Source: Dromaius novaehollandiae (Eukaryota; Chordata; Aves; Casuariiformes; Dromaiidae). Taken from it: a stretch of DNA of 64,000 nt. The translations under genes were made by a program, and so were the position numbers. The notes beneath the pieces were generated by a model, which ran no database searches, was not told the DNA's origin, and was given only the letters and a program-made list of their open reading frames with translations. The stretch's first letter is position 1; every line of letters starts with the position of its first letter. This document shows, piece after piece, positions 63,185-64,000 of this stretch. The DNA is taken from NCBI RefSeq assembly GCF_036370855.1, contig NC_088108.1:9819448-9883447 (forward strand), given 5' to 3'.

Positions 63185-63265
63185 GACTTTATATAGGGGT
63201 GGGACTATTCACGTCCATTTCATAAGTGCTGCACACACTTAGCCCTGATGGTGGCATTTTAGTGG
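63185..63265 (+). repeat. Possible old interspersed repeat copy
   Basis: GTGGGACTATTCACGTCCAT followed by CATAAGTGCTGCACACACTT and AGCCCTGATGG resembles the 'GGGACTATTCACGTGCTTAA...ATAAGTGCTTTGCAGGATC' part of the repeat family seen at 7255 and 30225, in more decayed form. Confidence 0.35.
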
Positions 63266-63269
63266 GCTC

Positions 63270-63316
63270 CATTTAAATTTCATTTAAATTTACATGAAAA
63301 TTCATTTAAATTTCAG
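63270..63316 (+). repeat. Short ATTTAAATTT tandem
   Basis: Three CATTTAAATTT-type units with one spacer (TACATGAAAATT) at 63270-63316. Confidence 0.75.
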
Positions 63317-64000
63317 TCTAGGCAGGCTGTTAAACTAAGTTGGGGAGAAACAGTATTCTGTGAGTGGTGAAGTGCTAACTACAATGCATTTGAGATGTAC
63401 ATCAGAATAAGACCAAAAGTGAAAACTGACGTGTTTGTAGGAGATAATGAATCTAACTAGCACTTCTAGGACCTACCTTACCATCAAGGTATGGGCATGC
63501 AGTTCTGAGTACAAACTGCTGGTTGACAACCACTTGTACACTGTTGCAGGATGCATTAGATTTCCAGAATGGCTGGAGCATGTTTATTTCGGAGGTGGTA
63601 TCCTATGTAGCCTCTGAATAATCCGAACAGTAAAATATTTAAACTGTAGCCTCAGAAAGGGCTTCGATAAAGAAATTAATGAGGTCCATGGTCAAAATAG
63701 TATATGTAAATTTGAGCACTCTCAATGCCACTAGACCACAGGTACGCAAACTTGGCCAGTGACCACTTAAAAACTAAGTAATGGTATTTTAAACTCACAT
63801 GCTCCCTATCCCATATTGCCAGTCACTTGGCCATTAACCAGAAGCGACTGTTACTTGGTGGTGTCCTCCTTTCCTCCTGTAGAAACAGTATTAAAAACTT
63901 CTTAACAGTGTACAAATTCTTGGGAATGTAGATTGACTTAAATGTGGAGTTTATCTTTAGAGTCTCAGAGGAAAAAAATTGTATTGCTGTCAATTTGGCT

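Larger units (their letters stand above)
61796..64000 (+). other. FAM199X: FAM199X 3' UTR and flank
   Basis: AT-rich sequence without coding signal. A canonical AATAAA at 62534-62539 and ATTAAA at 62575-62580 suggest a 3' UTR of about 0.75 kb, although longer forms are possible. Beyond it lie a T run at 62649-62662 and a possible old repeat near 63190. Confidence 0.65.

Overview
This is nuclear DNA from an amniote vertebrate. It holds three multi-exon protein-coding genes separated by AT-rich, repeat-poor introns and spacers, with two sharp CpG islands (about 22.15-23.9 kb and 52.9-54.1 kb). Compact introns, few recent transposons, a decayed CR1-like tail, and copies of an old dispersed repeat that I associate with reptile and bird genomes all suggest a bird. 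A turtle or crocodilian cannot be excluded from sequence alone.

Layout. 1-8171: gene-free on inspection, probably 3' UTR and downstream flank of the next gene. 8172-23425 (minus): a 12-exon LONRF-family gene, called LONRF3. The deduced protein is 758 aa, with a RING-HC finger, TPR helices, a second RING-HC finger and a C-terminal LON-substrate-binding domain. Its promoter lies in a CpG island and carries CCAAT, E-box and TATA motifs. 23612-31313: spacer. 31314-53367 (minus): a 7-exon COMMD5 gene (220 aa), a Commander/CCC complex subunit. 53368-53691: a very short head-to-head promoter region with a (CGG)14 tract. 53692-61795 (plus): a 6-exon FAM199X gene (383 aa). 61796-64000: its 3' UTR and flank.

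All 25 coding exons were placed by hand from splice sites. In all three genes the phases close to an uninterrupted frame, and the totals (758, 220 and 383 aa) are close to the human lengths as I recall them (759, 224 and 388). FAM199X and LONRF3 are human X-linked genes, so the segment probably belongs to the block homologous to mammalian Xq (chicken chromosome 4 / 4A in birds). COMMD5 is autosomal in human (8q24.3), and I recall its coding region as a single exon there. Finding an intron-rich COMMD5 between two X-homologous genes is the most notable observation.

The three genes do not form a pathway: one is a ubiquitin-ligase-type quality-control protein, one an endosomal-recycling subunit and one an uncharacterised, probably nuclear protein. 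The only clear regulatory coupling is the shared COMMD5/FAM199X promoter. No CRISPR, prokaryotic or viral system was recognised.
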